64,000 nt of DNA from Buttiauxella agrestis ATCC 33320 (GCF_000735355.1 NZ_JMPI01000022.1:434025-498024); one strand, 5' to 3'; counted from the stretch's first letter, positions 18,593 through 29,710 are shown. Notes: a model not told the origin generated them from the sequence alone. Numbers and translations are program-made.

Positions 18593-19936
18593 ATGAGTAA
18601 AAAATTGAAAGTCGTCACAATCGGTGGTGGTAGCAGCTATACACCTGAATTACTCGAAGGTTTTATTAAACGTTACGAAGAGTTGCCGATCACTGAATTA
18701 TGGCTGGTTGATGTTGAAGCTGGAAAAGAGAAGCAAGATATTATCTTTGATCTTTGCTTACGCATGATTGAACGCGCGGCTGTGCCGATTGCGCTGTATA
18801 AAACCCTCGATCGTCGCGAAGCACTGGTTGATGCCGATTTCGTTACCACGCAATTGCGTGTCGGGCAGTTGAAAGCTCGTGAACTCGATGAACGTATCCC
18901 GTTAAGCTACGGCTATTTGGGCCAGGAAACTAACGGTGCTGGCGGCTTATTCAAAGGCCTGCGTACTATTCCGGTAATTTTCGACATCATTAATGATGTG
19001 AAAGAAATCTGCCCAGACGCGTGGGTCATCAACTTCACCAACCCGGCCGGTATGGTCACCGAGGCGGTTTATCGCCACACAGATTTTAAGAAGTTCATTG
19101 GCGTTTGTAACATCCCTGTGGGCATGAAAATGTTCATTAAAGATGTGCTGAAACTAGCCCCGACTGATGAACTGAATATTGACCTGTTCGGCCTGAACCA
19201 CATGGTGTTCATCAAAGATGTCATCGTTAACGGAACCTCTCGTTTCGACGAGCTACTTGATGGCGTTGCATCCGGCACGCTGACTGCGGGTTCGGTCAAA
19301 AACATCTTTGACTTGCCGTTCAGTGAAGGCTTGATCCGTTCCCTGCGTTTGCTGCCGTGCTCTTATTTGCTCTACTACTTCAAGCAAAAAGAGATGCTGG
19401 CTATCGAAATGGGCGAGTTCTATAAAGGTGGCGCGCGTGCCACGGTTGTTCAGAAAGTTGAGAAACAATTGTTCGAGCTTTACAAAGATCCGGCTTTGAA
19501 CGTGAAACCAAAAGAGCTGGAACTGCGTGGTGGTGCTTACTACTCTGACGCAGCTTGCGAAGTCATCAGCGATATCTACAACGACAAGCAAAGCGAGCAT
19601 TACGTTAACGTGCCGCATCATGGTCATGTAGATAATATTCCGGCAGACTGGGCGGTTGAAATGACCTGTACAATCGGTCGCGATGGTGCAACGCCAACTC
19701 CGCGCATTACCCATTTTGACGAAAAAGTGCTGGGCCTGATTTACACCATCAAAGGCTTTGAAGTTGCGGCAAGTGAAGCGGCTCTGAGCGGTAACTTTAA
19801 CGATGTTCTGCTGGCGCTCAACTTAAGCCCGCTGATTCATTCTGATAAAGACGCAGAAAAAATTGCCCGTGACTTGCTGCTGGCACACGAAGCGAATCTG
19901 CCAAACTTCGCACAGGCGATTGCTGCACTTAAATAA
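18593..19936 (+). CDS. chbF: ChbF, 6-phospho-beta-glucosidase (GH4)
   Basis: A 447-residue glycosidase family 4 enzyme (E. coli 450) that uses NAD and a metal to hydrolyse deacetylated chitobiose-6-phosphate. The NAD-binding start [18 protein letters not shown] covers residues 5-22; the metal-site region includes VCNIPVGM and the catalytic loop NHM. The 109-bp gap after chbR holds a TATAAT-like box (18523-18528) and may contain a weak secondary promoter. Confidence 0.95.
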   Translation: MSKKLKVVTIGGGSSYTPELLEGFIKRYEELPITELWLVDVEAGKEKQDIIFDLCLRMIERAAVPIALYKTLDRREALVDADFVTTQLRVGQLKARELDERIPLSYGYLGQETNGAGGLFKGLRTIPVIFDIINDVKEICPDAWVINFTNPAGMVTEAVYRHTDFKKFIGVCNIPVGMKMFIKDVLKLAPTDELNIDLFGLNHMVFIKDVIVNGTSRFDELLDGVASGTLTAGSVKNIFDLPFSEGLIRSLRLLPCSYLLYYFKQKEMLAIEMGEFYKGGARATVVQKVEKQLFELYKDPALNVKPKELELRGGAYYSDAACEVISDIYNDKQSEHYVNVPHHGHVDNIPADWAVEMTCTIGRDGATPTPRITHFDEKVLGLIYTIKGFEVAASEAALSGNFNDVLLALNLSPLIHSDKDAEKIARDLLLAHEANLPNFAQAIAALK

Positions 19937-19980
19937 CCGGAAGCCTTCCCTGCAAAGGGAAGGCACCTCGCGAGGCGACA

Positions 19981-20742
19981 ATGGACAAGCTATTAATTGT
20001 TAACGCGGATGATTTTGGGCTATGTAAGGCACAGAATTACGGGATTATTGACGCATTTACCCGCGGGGTTGTGACTTCGACCACCGCTATGGTTAACGCC
20101 TCAGGTATTGAACATGCGGTGGCGCTGAGTGCGAAACATCCAGGTTTGGCGATTGGCATGCACTTTGTGTTGACGCTGGGCCGGCCTTTATCTGCTATGC
20201 CAGGCCTGGTGGATGATAAGGGTGAACTTGGCAAATGGATTTGGCAGCGCGCCGAAGAAGGCTCCCTGGTGCTGGCAGAAATTGAGCATGAGCTGGAATG
20301 CCAGTTTGCGAGATTTATCGAGTTGTTTGGCCGTATGCCAACCCATCTCGACAGCCATCACCACGTGCATATGATCCCGCAGATTTACCCTATCGTTGAA
20401 GCGTTTGCCAAAGAGAAGGGCGTGGCAATTCGTTTCGACTACGATGCCGCGTTACCAACTGAGCTTGAATGTGTGGGTGTGAAGACAGCCGAAGGTTTCG
20501 ATAGCGGCTTTTATGGCGATGCCATTTCCGAAACGCTTTTCCTCGAAACCCTGGAAAGGTCAACAGCGCGCGGCGAGCAGTCACTCGAGATTATGTGTCA
20601 CCCTTCATTTATTGATAACACGATACTCGCCAGCAAGTACTGTTACCCGCGTCTGGCGGAACTGGATGTGCTGACCTCGCCTTCGCTTAAATACGCGATT
20701 GCAGAGCGTGGATATCGCCTGGGAACGTTCAAAGATTTGTAA
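19981..20742 (+). CDS. chbG: ChbG, chitooligosaccharide deacetylase (YdjC family)
   Basis: A 253-residue YdjC-type deacetylase (E. coli about 250) that removes one acetyl group from chitobiose-6-phosphate, producing the inducer for ChbR. The metal-binding residues are in [10 protein letters not shown] (residues 7-16) and [10 protein letters not shown] (about 121-130). It closes the operon, 44 bp after chbF. Confidence 0.94.
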   Translation: MDKLLIVNADDFGLCKAQNYGIIDAFTRGVVTSTTAMVNASGIEHAVALSAKHPGLAIGMHFVLTLGRPLSAMPGLVDDKGELGKWIWQRAEEGSLVLAEIEHELECQFARFIELFGRMPTHLDSHHHVHMIPQIYPIVEAFAKEKGVAIRFDYDAALPTELECVGVKTAEGFDSGFYGDAISETLFLETLERSTARGEQSLEIMCHPSFIDNTILASKYCYPRLAELDVLTSPSLKYAIAERGYRLGTFKDL

Positions 20743-20750
20743 TATTTGCA

Positions 20751-20830
20751 TGGTGGATGACGCCTGCGGCTTATCCACCACGCAACATTCCCTGAAACGG
20801 GTAGGTCGGATAAGCGCAGCGTCATCCGAC
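20751..20830. repeat. BIME: two inverted REP units after chbG
   Basis: GGTGGATGACGCCTGCGGC...TTATCCACC and, in the opposite sense, GTCGGATAAGCGCAGCGTC...ATCCGAC are typical REP palindromes. They sit between the convergent ends of chbG and the next gene. Confidence 0.85.
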
Positions 20831-20843
20831 ACTTATCACAGAC

Positions 20844-21461
20844 TCACGCAGATTTCGTGAGCATCGCAATAAGGCTATCGACAACGTCCGGAGCCTGCTC
20901 GTAAAGATTGAGATTTTCTGGCTGCATCAGCCAGTTTTTGACTATCCCACTCAGGTAACCGTGAATAATTGTTATCGCCAATTCGACATTGGTGTTAACA
21001 GGAATTTGCCCTTTTGAAATACAATTGCGCAATAATTTTTTCATTCTTTCCCGATTAAACCAGTAACGCTCTCTTATTTCCCTCTCAGAATACATTTCCC
21101 CATTGAATTCGCACGTATGGTAAAGAATTTGTAGAAGTTCATGTTGGCGGCGATCTGTCGAAATGAATTTTAATGTCTCGATTATGATTTCACGTAATAG
21201 TTTTAAATCATTATCTGGGTTCTGGATTTTGAGTTTTCGCCTTATTTCCAATGCGATACACGACTGAATATTCCAGATTTCATTAAACAGTGAAACCTTG
21301 CTGTCAAAGTGCCAGTAAATCGCGCCGCGGGTCATCCCCGCTGCATCAGCGATGTCTGCAAGGGTCGTTGTGGAGACGCCATTTTTAGCAAATAGTGTGA
21401 TTGCGACATCAAGAAGATGCTGACGCGTTTTTAACGCGTCGGCTTTTGTTTTTCGGGCCAT
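20844..21461 (-). CDS. AcrS/AcrR-type TetR repressor of the adjacent efflux array
   Basis: A 205-residue TetR-family protein. The DNA-binding half (residues 1-60) reads ALKTRQHLLDVAITLFA...NGVSTTTLADIADAAG...MTRGAIYWHF, closest by eye to AcrS (EnvR), the repressor of acrEF, with AcrR also near. The C-terminal half keeps LLQILYHTCEFNGEM as in AcrS. It is divergent from the first RND gene, the usual layout for a pump repressor. TATACATACA at 21601-21610 resembles an AcrR half-site. The start has no strong Shine-Dalgarno sequence. Confidence 0.85.
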   Translation of the reverse strand: MARKTKADALKTRQHLLDVAITLFAKNGVSTTTLADIADAAGMTRGAIYWHFDSKVSLFNEIWNIQSCIALEIRRKLKIQNPDNDLKLLREIIIETLKFISTDRRQHELLQILYHTCEFNGEMYSEREIRERYWFNRERMKKLLRNCISKGQIPVNTNVELAITIIHGYLSGIVKNWLMQPENLNLYEQAPDVVDSLIAMLTKSA

Positions 21462-21637
21462 AGGTAATTAACTCTTTATGGATATTAGTTACAAGAATTA
21501 ACAGGTTTAAATATTATTTTTCTATTCTTGGTTCGATTGATAAAACTAAGAATTATTGTGTTCTTTAAAGTTTTTGATGTCCAGCCCTGGAATATAACTT
21601 TATACATACACGCATGAATCATTAATCCATAAAGCCT

Positions 21638-21688
21638 CTGTTAAGCTCGCCTGTTATATATCCGAAAACAGAGTTCGAGCTCTAACAG
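21638..21688 (+). other. Bulged hairpin covering the ribosome binding site of the first RND gene
   Basis: Three consecutive complementary blocks fold into one stem: CTGTTA (21638-21643) with TAACAG (21683-21688), AGCTCG (21644-21649) with CGAGCT (21676-21681), and CTGTT (21651-21655) with AACAG (21667-21671). The 3' arm reaches into CAGGGA, the Shine-Dalgarno sequence of the ATG at 21701. At DNA level it is an imperfect palindrome that could instead bind the repressor. Confidence 0.6.
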
Positions 21689-21700
21689 GGAAATCTTCAC

Positions 21701-24700
21701 ATGGCGAAGTTTTTTATCGAGCGCCCCATATTTGCCTGGGTGCTGGCCATCATTTTGATGTTGGCGGGGGTTCTGTCCATCATCAATTTGCCTGTGGCGC
21801 AGTACCCAACAATAGCCCCGCCAGCGGTAGCTATTAACGCAACTTATCCCGGTGCGGATGCCAGTACCGTCCAGGATACGGTGACGCAGGTTATCGAGCA
21901 AAATATGAATGGCCTCGATAACTTGATGTACATGTCCTCTACAAGCGATGCCTCAGGTAGTGTGACGGTCACGCTGACCTTTAAATCCGGCACCGATCCG
22001 GATATCGCTCAGGTTCAGGTGCAAAATAAACTTCAACTCGCGATGCCTTTATTGCCTCAGGAAGTTCAGCAGCAGGGGATCAGTGTTAAGAAATCCTCCA
22101 GCAGTTTCCTGATGGTTGCCGGGTTTATCTCGCAAGATGGCAGCATGAGTCAGGAGGATATTGCCGACTATATTTCCTCGAATATCAAAGATCCTATCAG
22201 CCGGACGGCTGGCGTAGGTGATGTGCAGCTTTTTGGTGCGCAGTATTCAATGCGTATCTGGCTTGATCCGATCCAACTGAACAAATATCAGCTCACAACG
22301 CTTGATGTCATTAACCAGATTAAAACTCAAAACGCGCAGGTTGCCGCCGGGCAACTTGGCGGTACTCCGGCCATACCAGGCCAGCAACTCAACGCATCTA
22401 TTATTGCGCAGACGCGCTTGCGTGACCCCGAGCAATTTGGTCACATCCAGCTAAAAGTGAAACCAGACGGTGCGAAAGTCGAATTGCGCGATGTCGGGCG
22501 CATTGAGTTGGGTGGTGAAAACTACAACGTTATTGCGCGCTACAACGGCAAACCCGCTGCTGGCCTGGGGATTAAATTAGCCACCGGTGCGAATGCGCTG
22601 GATACCGCCAAAGCGGTGCAGGCGCAGATGGCCAAACTCAAACCCTATTTCCCACACGGATTGACAGTGGTTTATACCTACGACACCACGCCGTTTGTCA
22701 AAATCTCTATTCGCGAAGTCTTCAAAACATTGCTTGAGGCCATCGTGCTGGTTTTCCTGGTGATGTATCTGTTTTTACAGAACTTCCGCGCTACGTTAAT
22801 TCCTACGATTGCCGTACCGGTAGTGTTACTGGGCACTTTCTCGATCCTCGCCGCCTTCGGCTATTCCATCAACACGCTCACGATGTTCGGCATGGTGCTG
22901 GCGATAGGCTTACTGGTGGACGATGCCATTGTGGTGGTGGAAAACGTTGAGCGCGTGATGGTGGAAGAGGGGCTGCCGCCGAAAGAAGCCACGCAAAAAT
23001 CAATGGGGCAAATTCAGGGGGCATTAGTCGGAATTGCGATGGTGCTGTCGGCGGTGTTTATTCCGATGGCATTTTTTGGCGGTTCTACTGGCGTAATCTA
23101 CCGCCAGTTCTCAATAACTATCGTTTCTGCGATGGCGCTGTCGGTGCTGGTTGCACTGATTCTGACGCCTGCACTTTGCGCGACCTTGCTCAAACCGGTG
23201 GCTAAAGGTAGCCATGGGAAAACTACCGGGCTGTTCGGCTGGTTTAACGCACGTTTCGAGCAAAGCACTCAGCATTACACTGACAGCGTGAAGCAAATTC
23301 TGCGTCGCACTGGCCGTTATATGGTGCTTTACGTGCTGATTGTGGGCGGAATGGTAGCCCTGTTCCTTCATTTACCCACCTCATTTTTACCGGAAGAAGA
23401 TCAGGGCGTGTTCCTGACGATGGTCACGCTGCCTGCGGGAGCGACTCAGGCCAGAACTGAAAAAATCATGGACCAGATTACCGATTACTATCTGACCCAT
23501 GAGTCGGCAAACGTCGAGTCCGTGTTTACCGTTAACGGCTTTAGCTTTAGTGGAAAGGGTCAGAATAACGGCCTGGCGTTTGTGCGACTGAAAGACTGGG
23601 ACAAGCGTCCGGGGAAAGAAAATGAAGTGACCGCGATTGTAGGGCGTGCCACCCGCGCGTTTAGCAAAATTCATGATGGCATGGTCTTCGCGTTCAACCT
23701 GCCTGCCATTACCGAGCTGGGCACGGCAACGGGCTTTGATTTTGAGTTAATCGACCAGGCGAGCCTTGGGCACAATGCCCTGACAAAGGCGAGAAATCAG
23801 TTACTGGGGATGATTTCAAAACGCCCGGATATGCTGGTGCGGGTGCGTCCGAACGGTCTCGAAGACACACCGCAATTCAAGCTGGAAGTTGATCAGGAAA
23901 AAGCGCAGTCACTGGGCGTGAGCATTTCTGATATTAACCAGACTATTGCTACCGGCCTGGGTAGCACCTACGTCAACGACTTCATTGACCACGGACGAGT
24001 GAAAAAAGTCTATCTGCAGGGCCGGGCATCCAGCCGCATGTTGCCGCAGGATATTAACAGTTGGTATGTGCGCGGGAGTAGCGGGCAAATGGTGCCGTTT
24101 TCATCCTTTGCCAGTGCTCGTTGGATTTACGGTTCCCCTCGTCTGGAGCGTTACAACGGCCTGCCGTCCATGGAAATCCTCGGTGAAGCGACTCCGGGTA
24201 AAAGTACCGGTGAAGCCATGTTGTTGATGGAGGATCTGGCGACGAAATTGCCGAGCGGAATTGGCTTCGACTGGACAGGCATGTCTTATCAGGAGCGCTT
24301 ATCCGGCAACCAGGCCCCAGCCCTTTACGCCATCTCTTTGCTGGTCGTTTTCTTATGTCTGGCGGCTCTTTATGAAAGCTGGTCCATTCCTTTCTCGGTC
24401 ATGCTGGTGGTGCCGCTTGGCGTCATCGGAGCGCTGCTTGCCGCCACATTGCGCGGATTAAATAACGACGTTTATTTCCAGGTTGGGCTACTGACCACCA
24501 TTGGCCTGTCGGCCAAAAACGCCATTTTGATTGTCGAGTTCGCCAAAGACCTGATGGACAAAGAAGGTAAAGGGTTAATCGAGGCAACGCTCGACGCAGT
24601 GCGCATGCGTTTGCGCCCGATTCTGATGACTTCCCTGGCCTTCATTCTTGGCGTAATGCCGTTAGTCATCAGCAGCGGAGCGGGGAGTGGCGCGCAAAAT

Positions 24701-24811
24701 GCCGTGGGTACGGGCGTGATGGGCGGGATGGTTTCCGCCACGCTCCTGGCGGTCTTTTTTGTTCCAGTGTTCTTTGTGGTCATCAGCCGCCGTTTTGGAA
24801 AGTCGAAATAA
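21701..24811 (+). CDS. RND multidrug efflux pump, AcrB/AcrF family (first copy)
   Basis: A 1036-residue HAE1-type RND transporter with 12 membrane helices and two large periplasmic loops. It has the standard start [17 protein letters not shown], the proton-relay aspartates in [14 protein letters not shown] (about residues 403-416) and the relay lysine in [15 protein letters not shown] (about 937-951). It would export lipophilic drugs, dyes or bile salts through a TolC-type channel. It precedes its likely adaptor gene, whereas acrEF and acrAB place the adaptor first. It resembles the second pump closely in the membrane domains and less in the porter loops. I cannot say whether AcrB, AcrF or AcrD is nearest. 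Confidence 0.92.
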   Translation: MAKFFIERPIFAWVLAIILMLAGVLSIINLPVAQYPTIAPPAVAINATYPGADASTVQDTVTQVIEQNMNGLDNLMYMSSTSDASGSVTVTLTFKSGTDPDIAQVQVQNKLQLAMPLLPQEVQQQGISVKKSSSSFLMVAGFISQDGSMSQEDIADYISSNIKDPISRTAGVGDVQLFGAQYSMRIWLDPIQLNKYQLTTLDVINQIKTQNAQVAAGQLGGTPAIPGQQLNASIIAQTRLRDPEQFGHIQLKVKPDGAKVELRDVGRIELGGENYNVIARYNGKPAAGLGIKLATGANALDTAKAVQAQMAKLKPYFPHGLTVVYTYDTTPFVKISIREVFKTLLEAIVLVFLVMYLFLQNFRATLIPTIAVPVVLLGTFSILAAFGYSINTLTMFGMVLAIGLLVDDAIVVVENVERVMVEEGLPPKEATQKSMGQIQGALVGIAMVLSAVFIPMAFFGGSTGVIYRQFSITIVSAMALSVLVALILTPALCATLLKPVAKGSHGKTTGLFGWFNARFEQSTQHYTDSVKQILRRTGRYMVLYVLIVGGMVALFLHLPTSFLPEEDQGVFLTMVTLPAGATQARTEKIMDQITDYYLTHESANVESVFTVNGFSFSGKGQNNGLAFVRLKDWDKRPGKENEVTAIVGRATRAFSKIHDGMVFAFNLPAITELGTATGFDFELIDQASLGHNALTKARNQLLGMISKRPDMLVRVRPNGLEDTPQFKLEVDQEKAQSLGVSISDINQTIATGLGSTYVNDFIDHGRVKKVYLQGRASSRMLPQDINSWYVRGSSGQMVPFSSFASARWIYGSPRLERYNGLPSMEILGEATPGKSTGEAMLLMEDLATKLPSGIGFDWTGMSYQERLSGNQAPALYAISLLVVFLCLAALYESWSIPFSVMLVVPLGVIGALLAATLRGLNNDVYFQVGLLTTIGLSAKNAILIVEFAKDLMDKEGKGLIEATLDAVRMRLRPILMTSLAFILGVMPLVISSGAGSGAQNAVGTGVMGGMVSATLLAVFFVPVFFVVISRRFGKSK

Positions 24812-24887
24812 CAGGAATTCGCCGCCGGTGGAATGCTTCTGACGGCGACAAATCTTTACTTTAAGAATCAAGCTTTAAGGAATAGTA

Positions 24888-26042
24888 ATGAAGAAATATG
24901 GTGAGTTCATCCTGCTGCCTTCCGTGCTGTTGTTAGCGGCGGGTGTATTAACGGGTTGTAATGATAAAGGCGACGAAAAGGCAGCAATGCCTGCGCCTCA
25001 GGTCAATGTGTATACCGTTACAGCCGCGCCGTTAGCGGTGACGACTGAACTTCCAGGACGCACCGATGCCTTCCGTGTGGCAGAAGTTCGCCCACAGGTC
25101 AGCGGTATTATTCTGAAGCGCAATTTTGTTGAAGGCAGCGATATTCAAGCGGGAAGTTCGCTCTATCAAATTGACCCGGCACCTTATCAGGCCGCATGGA
25201 ACAGTGCGCAAGGCGCACTGGCTAAAGCTAAAGCGGCTGCAAATATCGCGCATTTAACGGTGAAACGTTACGTACCGCTGCTCGGGACAAATTACATCAG
25301 CAAACAAGAATACGACCAGGCCGTTGCGAATGCCCAGCAGGCTGATGCAGAAGTCACTGCGGCAAAAGCTGAAGTGGAAAATGCGCGAATTAATTTGGCC
25401 TACACCAAAGTCAGCTCGCCAATCGACGGGCGCATCGGTAAATCGAATGTCACCGAAGGGGCATTAGTGACTAACGGCCAGACTTCATCAATGGCAACTG
25501 TGCAACAGCTCGACCCGATTTACGTCGATGTCACCCAATCCAGCAATGATTTTATGCAACTCAAACAGTCGGTTGAGCAGGGAAGTCTGAAAAAGGCGAA
25601 TGGCAAAACCGCAGTGCAACTGATGATGGAAGATGGCAAGCCTTACGCATTAAACGGTGAGCTGGAGTTCTCTGATGTGACGGTCGATCAGACAACCGGT
25701 TCTATCACTTTGCGTGCCGTGTTCCCCAACCCGCAGCACCAGTTGCTGCCGGGGATGTATGTGCGCGCGAAAATTGACGAAGGCATTCAACCTGAAGCGA
25801 TTTTAGTGCCGCAGCAAGGTGTGACGCGTAATCCACGTGGAGATGCAACGGTGATGGTGGTTGACCAAAACAACAAAGCCGAAGTCCGTGAAGTGACTGC
25901 ACCGCAGGCGATTGGCGATAAATGGCTGGTGACTAAAGGCGTTAAACCGGGTGACAAAGTGATTGTCAGCGGGCTTCAACGCGTTCGTCCTGGGGTTGCT
26001 GTACAGATAGTGCCGGATAGCGCTGCCGCTCAAACCCGCTAA
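24888..26042 (+). CDS. AcrA/AcrE-type membrane fusion lipoprotein
   Basis: A 384-residue periplasmic adaptor with a lipoprotein signal: lipobox LTGC, Cys at residue 24, followed by NDKGDEKA as in AcrE. The barrel/lipoyl halves ([18 protein letters not shown] and [18 protein letters not shown]) flank an alpha-helical hairpin (about residues 100-170). It links an RND pump to TolC. By eye it is closest to AcrE. It lies 76 bp after the first pump and 13 bp before the second, so it may serve both. A CGCCG...CGGCG stem lies in the upstream gap. Confidence 0.92.
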   Translation: MKKYGEFILLPSVLLLAAGVLTGCNDKGDEKAAMPAPQVNVYTVTAAPLAVTTELPGRTDAFRVAEVRPQVSGIILKRNFVEGSDIQAGSSLYQIDPAPYQAAWNSAQGALAKAKAAANIAHLTVKRYVPLLGTNYISKQEYDQAVANAQQADAEVTAAKAEVENARINLAYTKVSSPIDGRIGKSNVTEGALVTNGQTSSMATVQQLDPIYVDVTQSSNDFMQLKQSVEQGSLKKANGKTAVQLMMEDGKPYALNGELEFSDVTVDQTTGSITLRAVFPNPQHQLLPGMYVRAKIDEGIQPEAILVPQQGVTRNPRGDATVMVVDQNNKAEVREVTAPQAIGDKWLVTKGVKPGDKVIVSGLQRVRPGVAVQIVPDSAAAQTR

Positions 26043-26055
26043 GGTATCCTGGATA

Positions 26056-29000
26056 ATGGCTAAGTTCTTTATTGAAAGACCTATCTTTGCCTGGGTGTTG
26101 GCGATCATCCTGATGATTGCCGGTGCGCTGGCAATCCTGCAACTTCCTGTCGCACAGTATCCGACTATTGCACCGCCTGCCGTCGCAGTGACGGCAACGT
26201 ACCCTGGTGCAGATGCGCAGACGGTTCAGGACACCGTGACGCAGGTTATCGAACAGAACATGAACGGCATCGATAACCTGATGTATATGTCTTCCACCAG
26301 TGATTCCGCCGGCGGCGTGACCATCACTTTGACCTTTAAATCAGGCACCAGCCCGGATATTGCTCAGGTTCAGGTGCAGAACAAACTGCAACTGGCGATG
26401 CCGCTATTACCGCAAGAGGTGCAGCAGCAGGGGATTAGCGTTGAAAAGTCCTCCAGTAGTTTCTTACTGGTTGCCGGATTTATCTCCGATAACCCGGCGC
26501 TGACGCAGGATGATATTTCCGATTATGTGGCATCAAATATTAAAGATTCCATTAGCCGTACCAACGGCGTGGGGGATGTTCAACTGTTCGGTGCGCAGTA
26601 CGCGATGCGTATCTGGCTGAATGCGGATGCGTTGAACAAGTATCAACTTAATCCGGGCGATGTCATTACGCAGCTAAAAATGCAGAACGACCAGGTCGCT
26701 GCTGGCCAACTCGGCGGTACGCCAGCGGTTAAAAACCAGCAGCTTAACGCTTCGATCATTGCCCAGACGCGTTTACGCGACCCCGCAGAATTTGGCAAAG
26801 TGACGCTGAAAGTGAACCCAGATGGCTCCGTGGTGCATTTAAGCGACGTGGCGCGTATTGAGTTAGGGGGGGAAAACTACAATACGGTTGCGAAAATTAA
26901 TGGTCAGGCCGCAGCAGGTCTGGGGATTAAGCTTGCCACTGGCGCAAACGCGCTGGATACCGCAGCAGGTATCAAGGCAAAACTGGCCTCGTTGCAACCT
27001 TATTTCCCGCAGGGAATGAAGGTGGTTTATCCGTACGACACCACGCCGTTTGTCAAAATATCGATTCATGAAGTGGTGAAAACGCTGTTTGAGGCCATCA
27101 TCCTGGTGTTCCTGGTGATGTACCTGTTCTTGCAGAATTTCCGTGCGACGCTGATCCCAACCATTGCGGTGCCAGTGGTTTTGCTTGGAACCTTTGCCGT
27201 ACTTTCTGCGTTTGGCTATTCGATCAACACATTAACCATGTTCGGCATGGTGCTGGCGATAGGCCTGCTGGTTGATGACGCGATTGTGGTGGTGGAAAAC
27301 GTTGAACGCGTGATGGCCGAAGATCATCTCTCGCCAAAAGAAGCCACCAAAAAATCTATGGGCCAAATTCAGGGTGCCTTAGTGGGCATCGCCATGGTGC
27401 TCTCGGCGGTATTTATACCGATGGCCTTCTTTGGCGGCTCGACAGGGGCCATATACCGCCAATTCTCGATAACCATCGTTTCGGCGATGGCGCTCTCGGT
27501 GCTGGTGGCGTTGATCCTGACTCCCGCGCTGTGTGCGACGTTGCTAAAACCTGTCGATCCGCAGGCCCATGAAAAAACTGGTTTCTTTGGCTGGTTTAAC
27601 ACAAAATTCAACCAAAGCGCGCATCACTATACAGATAGTGTCAGCAATATTTTGCGTAGTACCGGGCGTTACTTGCTGCTGTATCTGATCATTGTGGTCG
27701 GAATGGCGGTGCTATTTTTGCGTTTACCGACCTCATTCCTGCCCGAAGAAGATCAGGGTGTGTTTATGACTATGGTGCAACTGCCTGCGGGTGCGACGCA
27801 GGAACGGACGCAAAAAGTGCTCGACGAGATATCGCATTACTATCTCAACACCGAAAAAGCGAATGTCGAATCGGTATTTACGGTCAACGGCTTTAGTTAT
27901 AGCGGGCAGGGGCAAAACTCCGGGATTGCCTTTATTAGCTTGAAACCGTGGGAAGAACGCGCAGGCAAGGAGAATGGCGTGGGTGCCATTGTTGAGCGGG
28001 CAACTAAAGCTTTCGGTAAAATTCGCGATGGGCTGATATTCCCGTTTAACTTACCGGCGATTATCGAGTTAGGGACAGCTACTGGCTTTGACTTTGAATT
28101 AATCGACCAGGCAAACCTGGGGCATCAACAATTGACCGTCGCACGTAATCAACTGATGGGAATGGTGGCAAAACACCCTGATATGTTGACGCGTGTGCGC
28201 CCGAATGGTCTGGAAGACACGCCGCAGTACAAGCTCGAAATCGACCAGGAAAAAGCGCAATCCCTTGGCATTAGCCTTGCGGATATCAACCAGACGATTG
28301 CCAGCGCATTGGGCGGCACTTACGTGAACGACTTTATCGATCACGGTCGTGTGAAGAAGGTGTATGTCCAAGCGGATGCGCGTTTCCGCATGCTGCCGCA
28401 GGATATTGATAATCTGTTTGTTCGCGGTAGCAACGGGCAAATGGCACCGCTTTCAGCATTTTCATCGTCACATTGGATGAACGGTTCGCCACGTCTCGAA
28501 CGCTATAACGGTTTGCCATCTATGGAACTGTTGGGCGAAGCGGCGCCGGGGAAAAGTACCGGTGAGGCGATGGTGCTGATGGAAAAGCTGGCGTCGAAAC
28601 TGCCGTCCGGGATTGGTTATGACTGGACGGGAATGTCCTATCAGGAACGGCTTTCCGGGAACCAGGCACCTGCACTGTACGCTATCTCTTTAGTTGTGGT
28701 GTTCTTGTGTCTGGCAGCGCTTTATGAAAGCTGGTCGATACCGTTCTCGGTGATGCTGGTGGTGCCACTCGGCGTGGTCGGGGCGTTACTGGCGGCGGCG
28801 ATGCGTGGAATGAACAATGACGTTTACTTCCAGGTGGGGCTGCTGACGACCATCGGCTTATCGGCTAAAAACGCGATACTGATCGTCGAATTTGCCAAAG
28901 ATTTGATGGAGAAAGAAGGCAAAGGCTTGATTGAAGCCACGCTCGATGCGGTGCGTATGCGCTTGCGCCCAATACTGATGACTTCGCTGGCATTTATTCT

Positions 29001-29169
29001 GGGTGTCATGCCGCTGGTATTAAGCAGTGGGGCAGGCAGTGGCGCGCAGAACGCAGTGGGAACCGGTGTAATGGGCGGGATGCTCTCGGCAACCTTACTC
29101 GCCATCTTCTTTGTGCCGGTCTTCTTTGTGGTGATACGAGCGCGATTTAGCAAATCCAGACCAGAGTAA
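26056..29169 (+). CDS. RND multidrug efflux pump, AcrF/AcrB family (second copy)
   Basis: A 1037-residue HAE1-type RND pump with the same proton-relay motifs as the first copy ([26 protein letters not shown]). N-terminal stretches such as [33 protein letters not shown] and [18 protein letters not shown] are nearer to AcrF than the first pump is. With the adaptor 13 bp upstream it forms the classical AcrEF-like pair. No outer-membrane channel gene follows; TolC is presumably shared. A strong terminator follows the stop. Confidence 0.92.
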   Translation: MAKFFIERPIFAWVLAIILMIAGALAILQLPVAQYPTIAPPAVAVTATYPGADAQTVQDTVTQVIEQNMNGIDNLMYMSSTSDSAGGVTITLTFKSGTSPDIAQVQVQNKLQLAMPLLPQEVQQQGISVEKSSSSFLLVAGFISDNPALTQDDISDYVASNIKDSISRTNGVGDVQLFGAQYAMRIWLNADALNKYQLNPGDVITQLKMQNDQVAAGQLGGTPAVKNQQLNASIIAQTRLRDPAEFGKVTLKVNPDGSVVHLSDVARIELGGENYNTVAKINGQAAAGLGIKLATGANALDTAAGIKAKLASLQPYFPQGMKVVYPYDTTPFVKISIHEVVKTLFEAIILVFLVMYLFLQNFRATLIPTIAVPVVLLGTFAVLSAFGYSINTLTMFGMVLAIGLLVDDAIVVVENVERVMAEDHLSPKEATKKSMGQIQGALVGIAMVLSAVFIPMAFFGGSTGAIYRQFSITIVSAMALSVLVALILTPALCATLLKPVDPQAHEKTGFFGWFNTKFNQSAHHYTDSVSNILRSTGRYLLLYLIIVVGMAVLFLRLPTSFLPEEDQGVFMTMVQLPAGATQERTQKVLDEISHYYLNTEKANVESVFTVNGFSYSGQGQNSGIAFISLKPWEERAGKENGVGAIVERATKAFGKIRDGLIFPFNLPAIIELGTATGFDFELIDQANLGHQQLTVARNQLMGMVAKHPDMLTRVRPNGLEDTPQYKLEIDQEKAQSLGISLADINQTIASALGGTYVNDFIDHGRVKKVYVQADARFRMLPQDIDNLFVRGSNGQMAPLSAFSSSHWMNGSPRLERYNGLPSMELLGEAAPGKSTGEAMVLMEKLASKLPSGIGYDWTGMSYQERLSGNQAPALYAISLVVVFLCLAALYESWSIPFSVMLVVPLGVVGALLAAAMRGMNNDVYFQVGLLTTIGLSAKNAILIVEFAKDLMEKEGKGLIEATLDAVRMRLRPILMTSLAFILGVMPLVLSSGAGSGAQNAVGTGVMGGMLSATLLAIFFVPVFFVVIRARFSKSRPE

Positions 29170-29176
29170 AACTCAC

Positions 29177-29203
29177 AAGCCCGAACTTAGGTTCGGGTTT
29201 TTT
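29177..29203 (+). terminator. Rho-independent terminator after the second RND gene
   Basis: Stem AACCCGAAC-type (AGCCCGAAC / GTTCGGGT) with a short loop followed by TTTTTT, eight bases after the stop codon. Confidence 0.9.
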
Positions 29204-29209
29204 ATGATG

Positions 29210-29236
29210 GTAGGTCGTACAGCAGCGTCATTCGAC
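29210..29236. repeat. Degenerate REP unit
   Basis: GTAGGTCGTACAGCAGCGTC followed by ATTCGAC keeps the outline of the REP unit seen at 20801-20830 but with base changes in both arms. Confidence 0.5.
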
Positions 29237-29261
29237 AGACAGAACACAAATTACAGACGAA

Positions 29262-29294
29262 AAAGAGCCCGCATTTTCATGCGGGCTCTTTCTT
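29262..29294 (-). terminator. Terminator of the proximal tRNA-Ser gene
   Basis: Stem AAAGAGCCCGCAT / ATGCGGGCTCTTT with a four-base loop lies six bases beyond the tRNA 3' end, with a T tract on the minus strand. Confidence 0.85.
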
Positions 29295-29299
29295 AAATA

Positions 29300-29387
29300 T
29301 GGCGGTGAGAGAGGGGTTCGAACCCTCGATACGTTGCCGTATACACACTTTCCAGGCGTGCTCCTTCAGCCACTCGGACACCTCACC
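29300..29387 (-). tRNA. serX: tRNA-Ser(GGA), copy 1
   Basis: An 88-nt class II tRNA reading GGTGAGGTGTCCGAGTGGC at its 5' end, anticodon GGA in CTGGAAAG, a long variable arm (GTATACGGCAACGTAT), the T loop GGTTCGAAC and an encoded 3' CCA. It decodes UCC/UCU. The last acceptor pair is a G-U. E. coli has serX at this place, next to ghrA. Confidence 0.97.
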
Positions 29388-29428
29388 GTATTGTTTTTGT
29401 TGCCAACTTCAGGGGGCAACGGGGCGCT

Positions 29429-29457
29429 ACTATAGGGATTGAACCGCATTCGGTCAA
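29429..29457 (-). promoter_or_regulatory. Promoter of tRNA-Ser copy 1
   Basis: Minus strand TTGACC, 17-bp spacer, TATAGT, followed by the GC-rich discriminator AGCGCCCC typical of stringently controlled stable-RNA promoters. Confidence 0.8.
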
Positions 29458-29522
29458 GTTTAATCTTCTGTTTGCGTACCGTTTGGTCAAGCTATGAACG
29501 ATGCCAGATTTAAGGCGAAAAA

Positions 29523-29549
29523 AAAGTCTGAACGTGAATTCAGACTTTC
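29523..29549 (-). terminator. Terminator of the distal tRNA-Ser gene
   Basis: Stem AAGTCTGAA / TTCAGACTT with a six-base loop and a run of eight A on the plus strand (T tract for minus-strand transcription), just past the tRNA 3' end. Confidence 0.85.
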
Positions 29550-29559
29550 TCTTGGAATG

Positions 29560-29647
29560 TGGCGGTGAGAGAGGGGTTCGAACCCTCGATACGTTGCCGT
29601 ATACACACTTTCCAGGCGTGCTCCTTCAGCCACTCGGACACCTCACC
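29560..29647 (-). tRNA. tRNA-Ser(GGA), copy 2
   Basis: Base-for-base identical to the copy at 29300-29387 through all 88 positions, including the encoded CCA. Flanks differ between the copies, so the duplication is old or the genes are kept identical by gene conversion. Confidence 0.97.
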
Positions 29648-29681
29648 GTTTTGTTGTTCCTTGACTGCTGGAACGGGCGCT

Positions 29682-29710
29682 AATGTAGGGAAAACAATTG
29701 TCGGCGTCAA
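29682..29710 (-). promoter_or_regulatory. Promoter of tRNA-Ser copy 2
   Basis: Minus strand TTGACG, 17-bp spacer, TACATT, then the same discriminator start AGCGCCC as copy 1. Confidence 0.75.

Noticed and set aside
20751-20830. Repeated palindromes considered as a CRISPR array or attachment site
   Set aside because: The units are inverted REP elements without regular spacers, and no cas or integrase gene is near.
29300-29647. tRNA-Ser pair considered as an integration site of a genomic island
   Set aside because: No integrase gene and no tRNA 3'-end direct repeat beyond the second complete gene; flanking genes are backbone.
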